Notes: generated from the sequence alone by a model not told the origin. A DNA stretch of 64,000 nucleotides from Pseudomonas sp. IAC-BECa141 (GCF_020544405.1 NZ_CP065410.1:2232001-2296000), one strand, 5' to 3'; numbered from the stretch's first letter, positions 51,773-60,513 are shown. Made by a program: numbers and translations.

Positions 51773-52556
51773 TCAATTCATCGCCGTGCTCGGCGCCAGC
51801 GGTGTCGGCCTCGGCCAGCGCCGGGGCAGCGACACCCTGTGGCTGGGCAGCGTCGGCTACATCGACGAAGGCTTCCAGAGCTACGCGGTGGCGCTGGACA
51901 CCCTCGACCGTCTGCTCGGCGAACACACCCGCGCCGGTGCCGAGCTGAGCGTGGTGATCTCCGGCCATTTCAGCCGCTTTTGCCTGGTGCCCTGGAGCGA
52001 ACAGATCAGCAGCCCTGAAGAACTGCGCGGCTTCGCCCGGTTGTGCTTCGAAGACCTGTTCGGCGCACCGACCCAACCGTGGAGTCTGGTGCTGTCGGCC
52101 GAGCCGGCCGGGCATGACCGGATCGCCAGCGCCTTGCCGCAGGATTTGCTGGAACGCCTGCGCACGCTGGTCACGGGTCGCGGCCTGCGTCTGCGCTCGG
52201 TGCAGCCGTACCTGATGACTGCGTTCAACCGCTTCGACAAAAGCCTCGACGCCGGCGACTTCCTGTTCATCGTCGCCGAACCGCAACGCAGCGTGTTGCT
52301 GCTGGCAAGGGAAGGGCGCTGGTCGTCGGTGCGCTCGGTGGGCGGCAGCGACAGCGACGCGGCACTCAGCGCGCTGATCGGTCGCGAACGGCAACTGCAA
52401 GCTTCCACCAGCGAGCGCGCCTTCAACGTTTACCTGCACGCCCCGGCACGCCTCGATGCGCAACCGGCTGTGGCGGGGGTGCACCTGCGCACCCTCGAAG
52501 ACGAATCGATGACTGTGCGTGACGCCTTGTACGTCATGTCCCGGGCGGTGGCCTGA
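51753..52556 (+). CDS. PilM/GspL-like cytoplasmic component of the secretion system
   Basis: The 267-residue protein has an actin-like two-part fold judged from WLGSVGYIDEGFQSYAVALDTL and FLFIVAEPQRSVLLLAREG, and no membrane helix, as expected for PilM or the cytoplasmic half of GspL. Start GTG 51753 is placed seven bases after GGAGGAGAT, overlapping the end of gspE; the longer frame upstream is a shadow of gspE. The next genes encode PilN-, PilO- and PilP-like proteins in the normal pil order. Confidence 0.75.
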   Translation: MSLLSRDQFIAVLGASGVGLGQRRGSDTLWLGSVGYIDEGFQSYAVALDTLDRLLGEHTRAGAELSVVISGHFSRFCLVPWSEQISSPEELRGFARLCFEDLFGAPTQPWSLVLSAEPAGHDRIASALPQDLLERLRTLVTGRGLRLRSVQPYLMTAFNRFDKSLDAGDFLFIVAEPQRSVLLLAREGRWSSVRSVGGSDSDAALSALIGRERQLQASTSERAFNVYLHAPARLDAQPAVAGVHLRTLEDESMTVRDALYVMSRAVA

Positions 52557-52557
52557 C

Positions 52558-53103
52558 ATGCGCGCCTTGAACCTTGACTTCCAGCCTCGTCCGCGTTCCG
52601 GCCCGTTGGGCTGGAGCCTGTTCGGCGGCGGCGTATTCCTTGCGCTGGCGTGCTTCGGCGTGCAGCAGCACCTCGACGATCAGGCCGAACAACAGCAAGG
52701 TCACTTGCAACACACCCAGCGCCAGCTCACCGGCGACAGCGGCGCCAAGACCACGCTGAGCCCGGCAGAAACCCGCGAGCAGGCGCAGAACCTCGCCGAA
52801 ATGCGCAAGGTCTCGCAGCAACTGCGCCGCCCCTGGGAACGCCTGTTCGCCATGCTCGAAGCCATGCCCCGCGACGACATCGCCTTGCTGACCCTGACCC
52901 CGGATGCACGCAAGGGCCAGGTGCGGATCAGCGCCGAGGCGCGGGATCTGCAAGCGATGCTGGATTTTCACAAACGGCTGGAAGCCAGTGACGAGCTGTC
53001 CGACGTGTCGCTGCTGAGCCACGAAATCGTCGTCAAATCGCCGGAGCAACCGGTGCAATTCAACCTGTCGGCGACCTGGGAGATGGGCGATGCGAATCCC
53101 TAG
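52558..53103 (+). CDS. PilN-like inner-membrane protein
   Basis: The 181-residue protein has a short cytoplasmic N-terminus (MRALNLDFQPRPRSGP), one membrane helix (LGWSLFGGGVFLALACFGV), a coiled-coil stretch rich in Gln, and a C-terminal ferredoxin-like domain (MPRDDIALLTLTPDARKGQVRISAEARDLQAML). PilN (or the membrane half of GspL) links the cytoplasmic PilM to PilO. The ATG follows the stop of the previous gene by one base and the end overlaps the PilO-like gene by 14 bases. Confidence 0.8.
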   Translation: MRALNLDFQPRPRSGPLGWSLFGGGVFLALACFGVQQHLDDQAEQQQGHLQHTQRQLTGDSGAKTTLSPAETREQAQNLAEMRKVSQQLRRPWERLFAMLEAMPRDDIALLTLTPDARKGQVRISAEARDLQAMLDFHKRLEASDELSDVSLLSHEIVVKSPEQPVQFNLSATWEMGDANP

Positions 53104-53638
53104 ACTGATCGTTCACGAGTACCTGCAAGGTCTCGGTGTTCCAGGCCTGGCCGGACTGGCGCTGCTGCTGGTCACGGTTGCCTGGGCACTCGGCGGTTTG
53201 CTGCCGGGCTGGCAATCGCTGCAACAGCTCAGCCAGCAAACCCAAGAGGCCAGCGAATACCTGGCCAGAGTCGAGGACGGCAGCATCGCGCCGCCCTTGG
53301 TGCCGCAACGTCAGCTCGACGATTTTCGCAACAAGCTGCCGGCCCAGCCGCAAGCCACAGTCGCCATCGACCGCATCTACGCCCTGGCCGCTCAGGAACA
53401 CATCACCCTGGCGCGCGGTGAATACGCCCTCGGCGTCGATCCCAAGACGCATCTGGCGCGCTACCAGATCCTGTTGCCGGTGCGCGGCAGCTACCCGCAA
53501 CTGCGCCGCTTCCTGCACGCCTTGCTCGGCCAGTTGCCGGCGGTGGTGGTGGAAGACGTCGAATTTCAGCGCAAGAAAATCGCCGACACCGACCTCAGCG
53601 GCCGGATCCGTATGACCCTCTATCTGTCGAGGTCGTGA
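53090..53638 (+). CDS. PilO-like inner-membrane protein
   Basis: The 182-residue protein has one membrane helix (GVPGLAGLALLLVTVAWALGG), a coiled coil (LQQLSQQTQEASEYLARV) and a C-terminal ferredoxin-like domain (YQILLPVRGSYPQLRRFLHALLGQLPAVVVEDVEFQRK), the architecture of PilO/GspM. It probably pairs with the preceding PilN-like protein. Its last base is the first base of the ATG of the PilP-like gene. Confidence 0.8.
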   Translation: MRIPRLIVHEYLQGLGVPGLAGLALLLVTVAWALGGLLPGWQSLQQLSQQTQEASEYLARVEDGSIAPPLVPQRQLDDFRNKLPAQPQATVAIDRIYALAAQEHITLARGEYALGVDPKTHLARYQILLPVRGSYPQLRRFLHALLGQLPAVVVEDVEFQRKKIADTDLSGRIRMTLYLSRS

Positions 53639-54156
53639 TGGACAGCAAACGCATAACCGGCTGGGTGGCGTTCTTCGGCGTGGCGGCGGCGCTGGCCTGG
53701 TTGCCGGAATATTTCTCGCCGAGCGACGAGGCGGATTCGACCGAGGTTGCCGTGGCCAGCCCGGCGAAAACCACTGCCCGTGGCGCCTTGCCCGCCAGCA
53801 GCGCCAAGGCGGATGCGGCGCCGATCAAGGACCTGAGCCCGGCCGGCGATCTGTTTGCGAGCAAATCCTGGAAGGCCGCGCCGACTTTGGCGACGGTCAC
53901 CGAACAAGCGATCAACCCGACCCCGGTGGTGCAAGCCCCGAGCCTGCCACCGGTGCCGTTCCAGTTCGTCGGCAGGCTGCATGACCGCAGCGACCTGCAG
54001 GTGTTTTTGCAGGACGGCGAGAAAATCTACGTCGTGCGCAGCGGGGATGTGATCGACGACACCTGGAAGATTGCGGCGATTTCCGATCTGGAGCTGAGCC
54101 TGGTCTACCTGCCTTTGCATTTGTCGCAGACCTTGTCTGTGGGGAGTACGCAATGA
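53638..54156 (+). CDS. PilP/GspC-like periplasmic linker protein
   Basis: The 172-residue protein has one N-terminal membrane helix (ITGWVAFFGVAAALAWLPEYF), a long Ala/Pro-rich linker and a C-terminal beta domain (PPVPFQFVGRLHDRSDLQVFLQDGEKIYVVRSGDVI) like the homology region of GspC and PilP, which contacts the secretin. The stop overlaps the start of the secretin gene (ATGA). Confidence 0.8.
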   Translation: MDSKRITGWVAFFGVAAALAWLPEYFSPSDEADSTEVAVASPAKTTARGALPASSAKADAAPIKDLSPAGDLFASKSWKAAPTLATVTEQAINPTPVVQAPSLPPVPFQFVGRLHDRSDLQVFLQDGEKIYVVRSGDVIDDTWKIAAISDLELSLVYLPLHLSQTLSVGSTQ

Positions 54157-55999
54157 ACAGATCCCGTTTGCTGATGAGCCTGGGCCTGTGTGCCGGGCTG
54201 GCCGCGTGCAGTTCCGCGCAGGTCGCCAACAAGGAAGCCGCCGACCTGATCGAACAGGGGCAGTACGAGGCGGGCCTGGCCCGGATCGAGGAAGGCTTGC
54301 GGGAAAATCCGCGCGACACCGAGTTGCACCTGCTGCTCAACAGCGGCCGGGCCAAGGCAATCACTGCGCTGTTGACCTCCGGCGACACCGACCGCGCCCG
54401 CCGCGATTTCGCTTCGGCGCGTACCGCCTACAACCGCGTGCTGACCATCGAGCCCAACAACCGCCGCGCCCAGGACGCACTGCGCCAGCTCGAATACTTG
54501 CGCAGCATGGACGAAAAGATCGAACTGGCCCGTGGCGACCTGCGCCGGGGTGACATTTACGGCGCCGACCGCCAGGTGAAACAGGTACTCGAACTCGACC
54601 CGACCAACGAAGGCGCGCTGGAGCTGCAAGGCAATATTCGTCTGGTGCAGAGCCGCAACGTGGTCCAGTACCCGCAACTGCGCACCCGGCTCGACCGCCC
54701 GGTGACCCTGGAATTTCGCGACGCCAACCTCAAGACCATTTTCGAAGTGCTGTCGCAGGTCGCCGGCCTGAACTTCATCTTCGACAAGGACCTGCGCCCG
54801 GACATGAAAGCCACGATCTTCGTGCGTGACGTGCGCATCGAAGACGCCGTGCAACTGCTGCTGCAACAGAACCAGTTGCACCAGAAAGTGGTGAACGAAA
54901 ACACCTTGCTGATCTTTCCGGACTCGCCGCAGAAGCTGAAGGACTATCAAGAGCTGGTGATGCGCACCTTCTACCTGACCAGCATCGACGCCAACACCGC
55001 GCTGAACATGATCAAAACCATGCTCAAGACCCGCGACGTGTTCGTCGACGAACGCCTCAACACCCTGACCATGCGTGACACCGAAGACGCGGTGCGCATG
55101 GCCGAGAAACTCCTGCAATCGCAAGACCAGTCCAACCCCGAAGTGGTGCTGGAAGTGGAAGTGATGGAAGTTGCCACCCAGCGCATTCTCGACCTCGGCC
55201 TGCAATGGCCGAACACCTTCGGGTGGTCAACAGCGACGGTTCGGCGGTGACCATTCTCGATCAACTGAAAGGCATCAACTCCAGCCGGATTTCGATCTCG
55301 CCGTCGCCGCAAGCCAAGATCAACGCCCAGGACAACGACATCAACACCCTGGCCAGCCCGGTGATCCGCGTCAGCAACCGCGAACAGGCGCGCATCCACA
55401 TCGGTCAGCGCGTGCCGATCATCAGCGCCACCTCGGTGCCTTCGACTCAAGGCCCGGTGATCACCGAAAGCGTGACCTACCTCGACGTCGGCCTGAAGCT
55501 CGAAGTGCAGCCGACCGTGCACCTGAACAACGAAGTGGCGATCAAGATCGCCCTGGAAGTGAGTAACGCCACACCGCTGGAACCGACCCGCCAGGGGACG
55601 ATTCCGGTGCAGGTCGATACCCGCAACGCCCAGACTTCGCTGCGTCTGCATGACGGCGAAACCCAGATCCTCGCCGGCCTGATGCGCAACGACCACGGCG
55701 CCACCGGCAACAAGATTCCGGGCCTCGGCGACATTCCCGGTCTGGGCCGGCTGTTCGGCAGCAACAAGGACACAATCGGCAAATCGGAACTGGTGCTCTC
55801 GATCACCCCACGGATCGTGCGCAACCTGCCGTACCAGAGCCCGTCGGACATGGAATTCCCGACCGGTACCGAAACCAGCATGCACATCCAGGCGCCGGAC
55901 CGTTCGCAGAACTACACCATGCCAGCGCCTGCCGCGCAGCCTCGTGCAGTCGGTGAAGCGGCCGTGGCAACCACTCACGTGACCGTCGAGAAGCCTTGA
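54153..55999 (+). pseudogene. gspD: GspD/PilQ/MshL-like secretin lipoprotein, interrupted by a one-base frameshift
   Basis: The first part (54153-55250) has a lipoprotein signal ending LAAC, TPR-like helices (about 25-160) and the secretin N-domains (LDRPVTLEFRDANLKTIFEVLS...). The second part (from about 55223) holds the secretin pore domain (NTLASPVIRVSNREQARIHIGQRVPI; GGLMRNDH-like ILAGLMRND; PGLGDIPGLGRLFG). Reading switches at 55221-55223 (GGG): the frame continues correctly only if one base is added (LQWPNTFG then VVNSDGSAVTILDQL). A lost G from a short run, or a sequencing error, is likely. Joined length would be about 615 residues, normal for the family. Confidence 0.85.
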
Positions 56000-56001
56000 T
56001 C

Positions 56002-56475
56002 ATGAACGCCTCCCAGCGCGGTTTTACCTTGATCGAAGTCGTGGTGACGCTGGCCCTGATCGGCCTGCTGGCCGGCATGGCCGCGCCGCTGACCGAAACC
56101 CTGGTACGGCGTGGCAAGGAGCAGGAACTGCGTACCGCGCTGTATCAGATCCGCGATGGCATCGACGCCTACAAGCGTGCCTTCGATGCCGGCTACATCG
56201 AGAAATCCCTGAACAGCAGCGGCTATCCGCCGAACCTGAAAGTGCTGGTCGAAGGCGTGCGCGACGTGCGCAGCGCCAAGGGGGCGAAGTTCTATTTTCT
56301 GCGCCGGATACCGCGGGATCCGCTGGTGCCGGCCAAGCGTGACGACAACGGCGGTTGGGGCCTGCGGGCCTACAACAGTTCGGCCCAGAACCCGCGCGAT
56401 GGCGAGGACGTGTTCGACGTCTACTCCCATGCCCGGGGCAAGGGTCTCAACGGCATCGCGTACCGCGAGTGGTGA
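56002..56475 (+). CDS. type II secretion pseudopilin, GspG/H-like
   Basis: The 157-residue protein has the prepilin motif RGFTLIEVVVTLALIGLLAGM with Glu5 of the mature form and a C-terminal globular part containing PPNLKVLVEGVRD, FYFLRRIPRDPLVP and GLRAYNSSAQNPRDG. It follows the secretin by 2 bases. Two more prepilin-like genes follow, so the operon supplies several pseudopilins besides gspG at 35995. Confidence 0.9.
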   Translation: MNASQRGFTLIEVVVTLALIGLLAGMAAPLTETLVRRGKEQELRTALYQIRDGIDAYKRAFDAGYIEKSLNSSGYPPNLKVLVEGVRDVRSAKGAKFYFLRRIPRDPLVPAKRDDNGGWGLRAYNSSAQNPRDGEDVFDVYSHARGKGLNGIAYREW

Positions 56476-56480
56476 CTCTC

Positions 56481-56855
56481 ATGCGCCGGGAAAAGGGGTT
56501 TACCTTGCTCGAGCTGATGGTGGTGATGGCGATCATCGCGACCCTGATGACCATCGCCTTGCCGCGCTACTTCAACAGCCTTGAGGCCTCGAAAGAGACC
56601 ACGTTGCACCAGAGCCTGTCGGCCATGCGCGAGGCGCTGGATCACTACTACGGCGACACCGGGCGCTATCCCGACTCCATTGAGCAACTGGTGGAGATGC
56701 GTTACCTGCGCAACGCGCCGCTGGACCCGATCACCGAACGCAATGACCAATGGGTGCTGATCGCTCCACCGGACGGCGTGGCGGGCGGCGTTGCCGACAT
56801 CAAGAGCGGAGCTACCGGGAGGGCGCGCGATGGCAGCCAGTATTCCGAGTGGTAA
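56481..56855 (+). CDS. type II secretion pseudopilin, short GspG-like
   Basis: The 124-residue protein starts MRREKGFTLLELMVVMAIIATLMTIALP, a prepilin motif with a very short leader, followed by the GspG-like elements YYGDTGRYPDSIEQLVEMRYLRNAPLDPIT. It begins 6 bases after the previous stop and overlaps the next gene by 26 bases. Confidence 0.9.
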   Translation: MRREKGFTLLELMVVMAIIATLMTIALPRYFNSLEASKETTLHQSLSAMREALDHYYGDTGRYPDSIEQLVEMRYLRNAPLDPITERNDQWVLIAPPDGVAGGVADIKSGATGRARDGSQYSEW

Positions 56856-57381
56856 GCACGCGGAGCAGGGTGGGTTCACCTACCTGGGCGTGCTGTTCCT
56901 GATCGTGATCATGGGCATGGGCCTGGCCAGTGCCGGCGAGTTGTGGTCGACCGTGTCGCGCCGCGATCGCGAGAAGCAACTGCTGTGGGTCGGCACCCAA
57001 TACGCCCAGGCGCTGCGCAGCTACTACCGCAGTTCGCCGGGGCTGGCGCAGTACCCGAAAGAACTGGTGGACCTGCTCGATGACGAGCGTTTTCCCGAGG
57101 CGCGTCACCATATCCGCCAACTCTATCCAGACCCGATCGGTGGCGGCGAATGGGCACTGCAACGCGGCTTCGACGGGCGCATCACCGGCATCAACAGTGC
57201 CTCCACCGAGGTGCCGTTGAAGCAGGCGGACTTCCCGTCGCAGTGGTCGGATTTCGAGGGCATGCAGCGTTATTCGGACTGGCAGTTCGTGGCCGAGAAA
57301 GCCTTTCTCGATGGCGCCGGCTCCGGCAGCGGGGGGCCGGCCAAAGGCCAGTCGGCCCTGCCGCAGGCGTTGCAGCCATGA
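56830..57381 (+). CDS. pseudopilin-like membrane protein
   Basis: The 183-residue protein has the prepilin-like GGFTYLGVLFLIVIMGMGLASAGELW, in which the usual Glu5 of pseudopilins is replaced by Gly (F-T-Y-L-G), a feature of minor pseudopilins such as GspK. A folded domain follows (QLLWVGTQYAQALRSYYRSSPG; YPKELVDLLDDERFPEARHHIRQLYPDPIGGG). Its stop codon overlaps the csgE start (ATGA), which ties the secretion genes to the curli genes. Confidence 0.8.
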   Translation: MAASIPSGKHAEQGGFTYLGVLFLIVIMGMGLASAGELWSTVSRRDREKQLLWVGTQYAQALRSYYRSSPGLAQYPKELVDLLDDERFPEARHHIRQLYPDPIGGGEWALQRGFDGRITGINSASTEVPLKQADFPSQWSDFEGMQRYSDWQFVAEKAFLDGAGSGSGGPAKGQSALPQALQP

Positions 57382-57770
57382 ACGCAAAAGGGTGGTGCGC
57401 GTTGATCCTCTCGCTAGCGGCGGCCTGCGCCATCGCCAGCGAGGAAGACGAAATGATGGGCTTCATCGTCGACGACACGATCTCGCACATCGGCCACGAC
57501 TTTTACTACTCGTTCAGCGAACGCCTGCGCGACACCAGCCGCATGGATTTCAACCTGGTGGTGCGCGAGCGCCCCGACGCGCGCTGGGGCAGCCTTGTGA
57601 CCGTCGAATATCAACAACGCCTGGTGTATCGGCGCTTCCTGCCGCCGAACACCGTGGAACTGAAGGACGAGGCCTACGAGGCCGCCGACTCGGTTCGCCT
57701 GGAGGTCGTCCGGCGCAAGCTGGAAGCCCTGTTGCAGGACACCACCGACCTTGAGAAGGACGAACTATGA
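57378..57770 (+). CDS. csgE: CsgE-like curli secretion specificity factor
   Basis: The 130-residue protein has a signal peptide (MNAKGWCALILSLAAACAIA) and the CsgE domain (GFIVDDTISHIGHDFYYSFSERLRDTSRMDFNLVVRERPDARWGSLVTVEYQQRLVYRRFLPP). CsgE caps the CsgG pore and directs amyloid subunits into it. It starts within the stop codon of the last pseudopilin gene and overlaps csgF by 4 bases. Confidence 0.92.
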   Translation: MNAKGWCALILSLAAACAIASEEDEMMGFIVDDTISHIGHDFYYSFSERLRDTSRMDFNLVVRERPDARWGSLVTVEYQQRLVYRRFLPPNTVELKDEAYEAADSVRLEVVRRKLEALLQDTTDLEKDEL

Positions 57771-58198
57771 ACACGACAACGTTCTCACGGCGCAGCGGAT
57801 TCTGGATCTCGGGGTTGTTGATCGGGCTTGCCAGCGCCGCTGCCGTCCAGGCCACCGAACTGGTCTACACGCCGGTCAACCCGTCGTTCGGCGGCAACCC
57901 GCTCAACGGCACCTGGCTGCTCAACAACGCCCAGGCACAAAACGACCACGACGATCCGGATCTCAAGAAGCGCTCGACGGTGGCCGGCACCTCGGCACTC
58001 GAACGTTTCACCAGTCAATTGCAGTCGCGGTTGCTGGGGCAACTGCTGGACAACATCTCCACCGGCAACACGGGGAGCCTGTCTACCGACGCTTTTATCG
58101 TCAACGTCGTTGATGACTCGGGGGCACTCACGATTGAAGTGACCGACCGAGCGAGTGGCGAAGTTTCCGAAATTCAGGTGAACGGCCTCAATCCATGA
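57767..58198 (+). CDS. csgF: CsgF-like curli assembly factor
   Basis: The 143-residue protein has a signal peptide ending AVQA and the CsgF hallmark TELVYTPVNPSFGGNPLNGTWLLNNAQAQN at the mature N-terminus, the segment that inserts into the CsgG barrel. CsgF couples subunit export to nucleation by CsgB at the surface. It overlaps csgE by 4 bases and precedes csgG by 29. Confidence 0.95.
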   Translation: MNTTTFSRRSGFWISGLLIGLASAAAVQATELVYTPVNPSFGGNPLNGTWLLNNAQAQNDHDDPDLKKRSTVAGTSALERFTSQLQSRLLGQLLDNISTGNTGSLSTDAFIVNVVDDSGALTIEVTDRASGEVSEIQVNGLNP

Positions 58199-58227
58199 CG
58201 GGATGACGGTTCCGGGGAGTGATGGAC

Positions 58228-59088
58228 ATGAAAAAAATAATCGCGCTAGGGCTGATGTTGGCAGCATTACAAGGGTGCAGTCTGCGCGAGCCGATGCCGG
58301 CCGAGCAGGACACCGAGACCCCGACCCTGACCCCCAGGGCCTCGACTTATTACGACTTGCTGAAAATGCCGCGACCCAAGGGCCGGCTGATGGCGGTGGT
58401 GTACGGCTTCCGTGACCAGACCGGGCAGTACAAACCGACCCCGGCCAGTTCGTTTTCCACCAGCGTCACCCAGGGCGCGGCGTCGATGTTGATGGACGCC
58501 ATGCAGGCCAGCGGCTGGTTTGTGGTGCTTGAGCGGGAAGGTCTGCAGAACCTGCTGACGGAACGCAAGATCATTCGGGCGTCGCAGAAGAAGCCGAATA
58601 CGCCGGTGAATATTCAGGGTGAGCTGCCACCGTTGCAGGCGGCGAACATGATGCTCGAGGGCGGGATCATCGCTTACGACACTAACGTGCGCAGCGGTGG
58701 GGAAGGGGCGCGGTATCTGGGGATTGATCTGACCCGGGAGTATCGGGTGGATCAGGTGACTGTGAATTTGCGCGCGGTGGATGTGCGCAGCGGGCAGGTG
58801 TTGGCGAATGTGATGACCAGCAAGACGATTTATTCGGTGGCACGCAGTGCCGGGGTGTTCAAGTTTATCGAGTTCAAGAAGTTGCTTGAGGCTGAGGCGG
58901 GGTACACGACCAATGAGCCGGCTCAGCTTTGTGTGTTGTCGGCGATCGAGGCGGCGGTGGGGCATTTGCTGGCGCAGGGGATTGAGCGGCGGTTGTGGCA
59001 GGTGGCGGGGGATGCTTCTACGCCTTCGCAGGATGATGTTTTGAATCGGTACCTGACTCAGAACAAGATTGATCCGGATGCGGAGTGA
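58228..59088 (+). CDS. csgG: CsgG-like curli secretion pore lipoprotein
   Basis: The 286-residue protein has a lipoprotein signal with lipobox LQGC and the CsgG domain (YDLLKMPRPKGRLMAVVYGFRDQTGQYKP, SFSTSVTQGAASMLMDAMQASGWFVVLEREGLQNLLTERKII, EYRVDQVTVNLRAVDVRSGQVLANVMTSKTI). It forms the outer-membrane pore for curlin subunits. GGGGAG eight bases before ATG 58228 supports this start over 58222. It is the last gene of the rightward operon. Confidence 0.95.
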   Translation: MKKIIALGLMLAALQGCSLREPMPAEQDTETPTLTPRASTYYDLLKMPRPKGRLMAVVYGFRDQTGQYKPTPASSFSTSVTQGAASMLMDAMQASGWFVVLEREGLQNLLTERKIIRASQKKPNTPVNIQGELPPLQAANMMLEGGIIAYDTNVRSGGEGARYLGIDLTREYRVDQVTVNLRAVDVRSGQVLANVMTSKTIYSVARSAGVFKFIEFKKLLEAEAGYTTNEPAQLCVLSAIEAAVGHLLAQGIERRLWQVAGDASTPSQDDVLNRYLTQNKIDPDAE

Positions 59089-59480
59089 ACGTGGCGGCCT
59101 TTGGGCCGACCAGGTTCCTTTGGGGGGTGTGAATATCCGTTTCTTTGGGTGCGGCCGCTGACGGTTCCGCCCTTACGGCGGGTCACTTTGGCAAACGCCC
59201 CAAAGTAACCAAAGGTCTGGGCCCCGGCGTTCGGCCCCTCGCTGGGGCTCGGGGTTCCTTCGCTCCGGGATTCATCCGGGGGCATCGCCTACGGTTTGCT
59301 TCGCTGCACCTCCTCTCGATGCATGCGGCTGCGCCGCACGGTCGCTGCGCTCCCTCCCCCGGATGAATCCCTCCACTCAGCCTTCCGAAGGGGCCAGCAC
59401 GTCAAAAGCTTTACTCGAGCTAACGCTCATTGTGTTGAGTGGTGAGAAGCGAAAAGCGAAAAGCGGATTGCTTTTGCTTT
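59089..59480. repeat. dispersed Pseudomonas non-coding element with long inverted repeats
   Basis: No gene is supported here. The region holds CCGCC/GGCGG, ACTTTGG-N8-CCAAAGT (59185-59206) and an exact 16-bp inverted pair: GGGATTCATCCGGGGG at 59267-59282 with its inverse at 59356-59371. I recognise the CACTTTGGCAAACGCCCCAAAG part as a sequence common between genes in this genus, so it is probably an old dispersed repeat. Confidence 0.6.
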
Positions 59481-59531
59481 GATCGTTCCCACGCTCCGCG
59501 TGGGAATGCAGCCCGGGACGCTCCGCGTCCC
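59481..59531. repeat. intergenic palindromic repeat (GATCGTTCCCACG family), copy 2
   Basis: Starts GATCGTTCCCACGCTCCGCG and contains GGGACGC-TCC-GCGTCCC, matching the element at 26437-26559 in a shorter form. Confidence 0.85.
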
Positions 59532-59688
59532 ATTCTCGAATGTTTAAAAGTTGTGTCTGTTTCAGCGATCCTTCCCACAAGGTTTTCAGGTTGTCCGTCG
59601 GAAGCGCGGGCTCTAGCCTGTTTCGGTCGCTGCCAATTCAGCGGCCGGGCCTGGAAACCCGGGAATGTGAGAAGGCGAAAACGCTGTT

Positions 59689-59807
59689 CATAACGTATGC
59701 TTGCGCACCTTCATTGTGTGCACGCTGTTATGGCGGCTGTGCGCGGGAGACATTTATGTCTGCCGGGTCGCGTTCTCCCCCGGATTTCCAGCCCGCGTAC
59801 AGCTGCC
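59689..59807 (+). ncRNA. structured 5' leader of DUF6124 gene, copy 2
   Basis: CATAAC/GTTATG and TGCGCAC/GTGTGCA hairpin (59689-59732), closing stem GGCGGCTGT (59732-59740) with ACAGCTGCC (59799-59807), inner AGACA-TTTA-TGTCT (59748-59761) and CCGGG/CCCGG. Relative to copy 1 at 25872-25993 bases differ in both arms yet pairing is kept, for example AGACC/GGTCT against AGACA/TGTCT. Confidence 0.75.
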
Positions 59808-59867
59808 ACCCATTCTTCCTGGAAGTCGATTGGGCCGGCTGCAATCATCAATGAGGACGAAATGACC

Positions 59868-60248
59868 ATGAAAAAACCAACGCCAAACCCACCCGAAACC
59901 CAATCCAACCTCGAAACCGACCCAACCTCCCCATACACCTCCATCAACTCGAAAAAACTCCACGAAGCCGCCGAACGCGCCCTCGATCATTACCTCTGCC
60001 CCGGCGCCCACATCATGGGCAGCGTCAACGAACCCGCCCCGATGTACTTCGCCAACCCGGCCTACAACACCGAATCCCTGCTCGCCAACGCCAGCGAATC
60101 CCTGGGCTCGGCCAGCGAAATGCTCAACAACTTCGCCGCCACCCTCGACCCCGCCCACCGAAAAACCGCCCTGGGCATCGCGCAGATCCTCATGCTGGGT
60201 GAACTGGCCGTGAATCAGGCCTTGGATCACGTCGAACTGAAGGGCTGA
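59868..60248 (+). CDS. DUF6124-type small protein, copy 2
   Basis: The 126-residue protein (MKKPTPNPPETQSN...SPYTSINSKKLHEAAERALDHYL) is a paralogue of the product at 26048, clearly similar at both ends (C-terminal LGIAQILMLGELAVNQALDHV) with a variable middle. AGGACGAA lies upstream; ATG 59862 is an alternative start two codons earlier. The gene keeps the same type of structured leader and ends at a terminator. Function is unknown. Confidence 0.87.
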   Translation: MKKPTPNPPETQSNLETDPTSPYTSINSKKLHEAAERALDHYLCPGAHIMGSVNEPAPMYFANPAYNTESLLANASESLGSASEMLNNFAATLDPAHRKTALGIAQILMLGELAVNQALDHVELKG

Positions 60249-60264
60249 TCCAGCACATCCCCAA

Positions 60265-60300
60265 TAAAAAAAACGCGGCCCAGTAATGGGTCGCGTTTTT
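60265..60300 (+). terminator. rho-independent terminator after DUF6124 copy 2
   Basis: AAAAACGCG-GCCC-AGTAAT-GGGT-CGCGTTTTT. Confidence 0.88.
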
Positions 60301-60321
60301 CACATTCAAACTGGAGCCACC

Positions 60322-60513
60322 ATGAATCCCCTGATTTCAGAAGTCGTTGCGGACTTCGAAAGCGAAGAGCAGGCCGCCAGCTACGACCGCTGGTTGATTG
60401 CCAAAGTACAGGCTTCAATCGATGACCCACGACCCAGCATTCCGAATGAGCAGGTGATTGCTGAAATGTCGGCCCTGATGGAGGAAAAACGAAGAAAGCT
60501 TGAGGCGATATAA
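60322..60513 (+). CDS. orphan RelB/StbD-like antitoxin
   Basis: The 63-residue protein (MNPLISEVVADFESEEQAASYDRWLIAKVQASIDDPRPSIP...) is clearly homologous to the antitoxin at 60928-61134, sharing EEQAASYDRW, VQASxDDPRPSIP and EQVxAE. It has GGAG before ATG 60322 but no toxin gene beside it: the 140 bases downstream hold only a terminator. It might still bind the neighbouring toxin, acting as an anti-addiction copy. The N-terminal half corresponds to the toxin-binding part in this group. Confidence 0.8.
   Translation: MNPLISEVVADFESEEQAASYDRWLIAKVQASIDDPRPSIPNEQVIAEMSALMEEKRRKLEAI

Noticed and set aside
54153..55250. Two separate secretin genes (54153-55250 and 55205-55999)
   Set aside because: Neither half is a complete secretin; the halves join exactly by restoring one base, so they are one broken gene.
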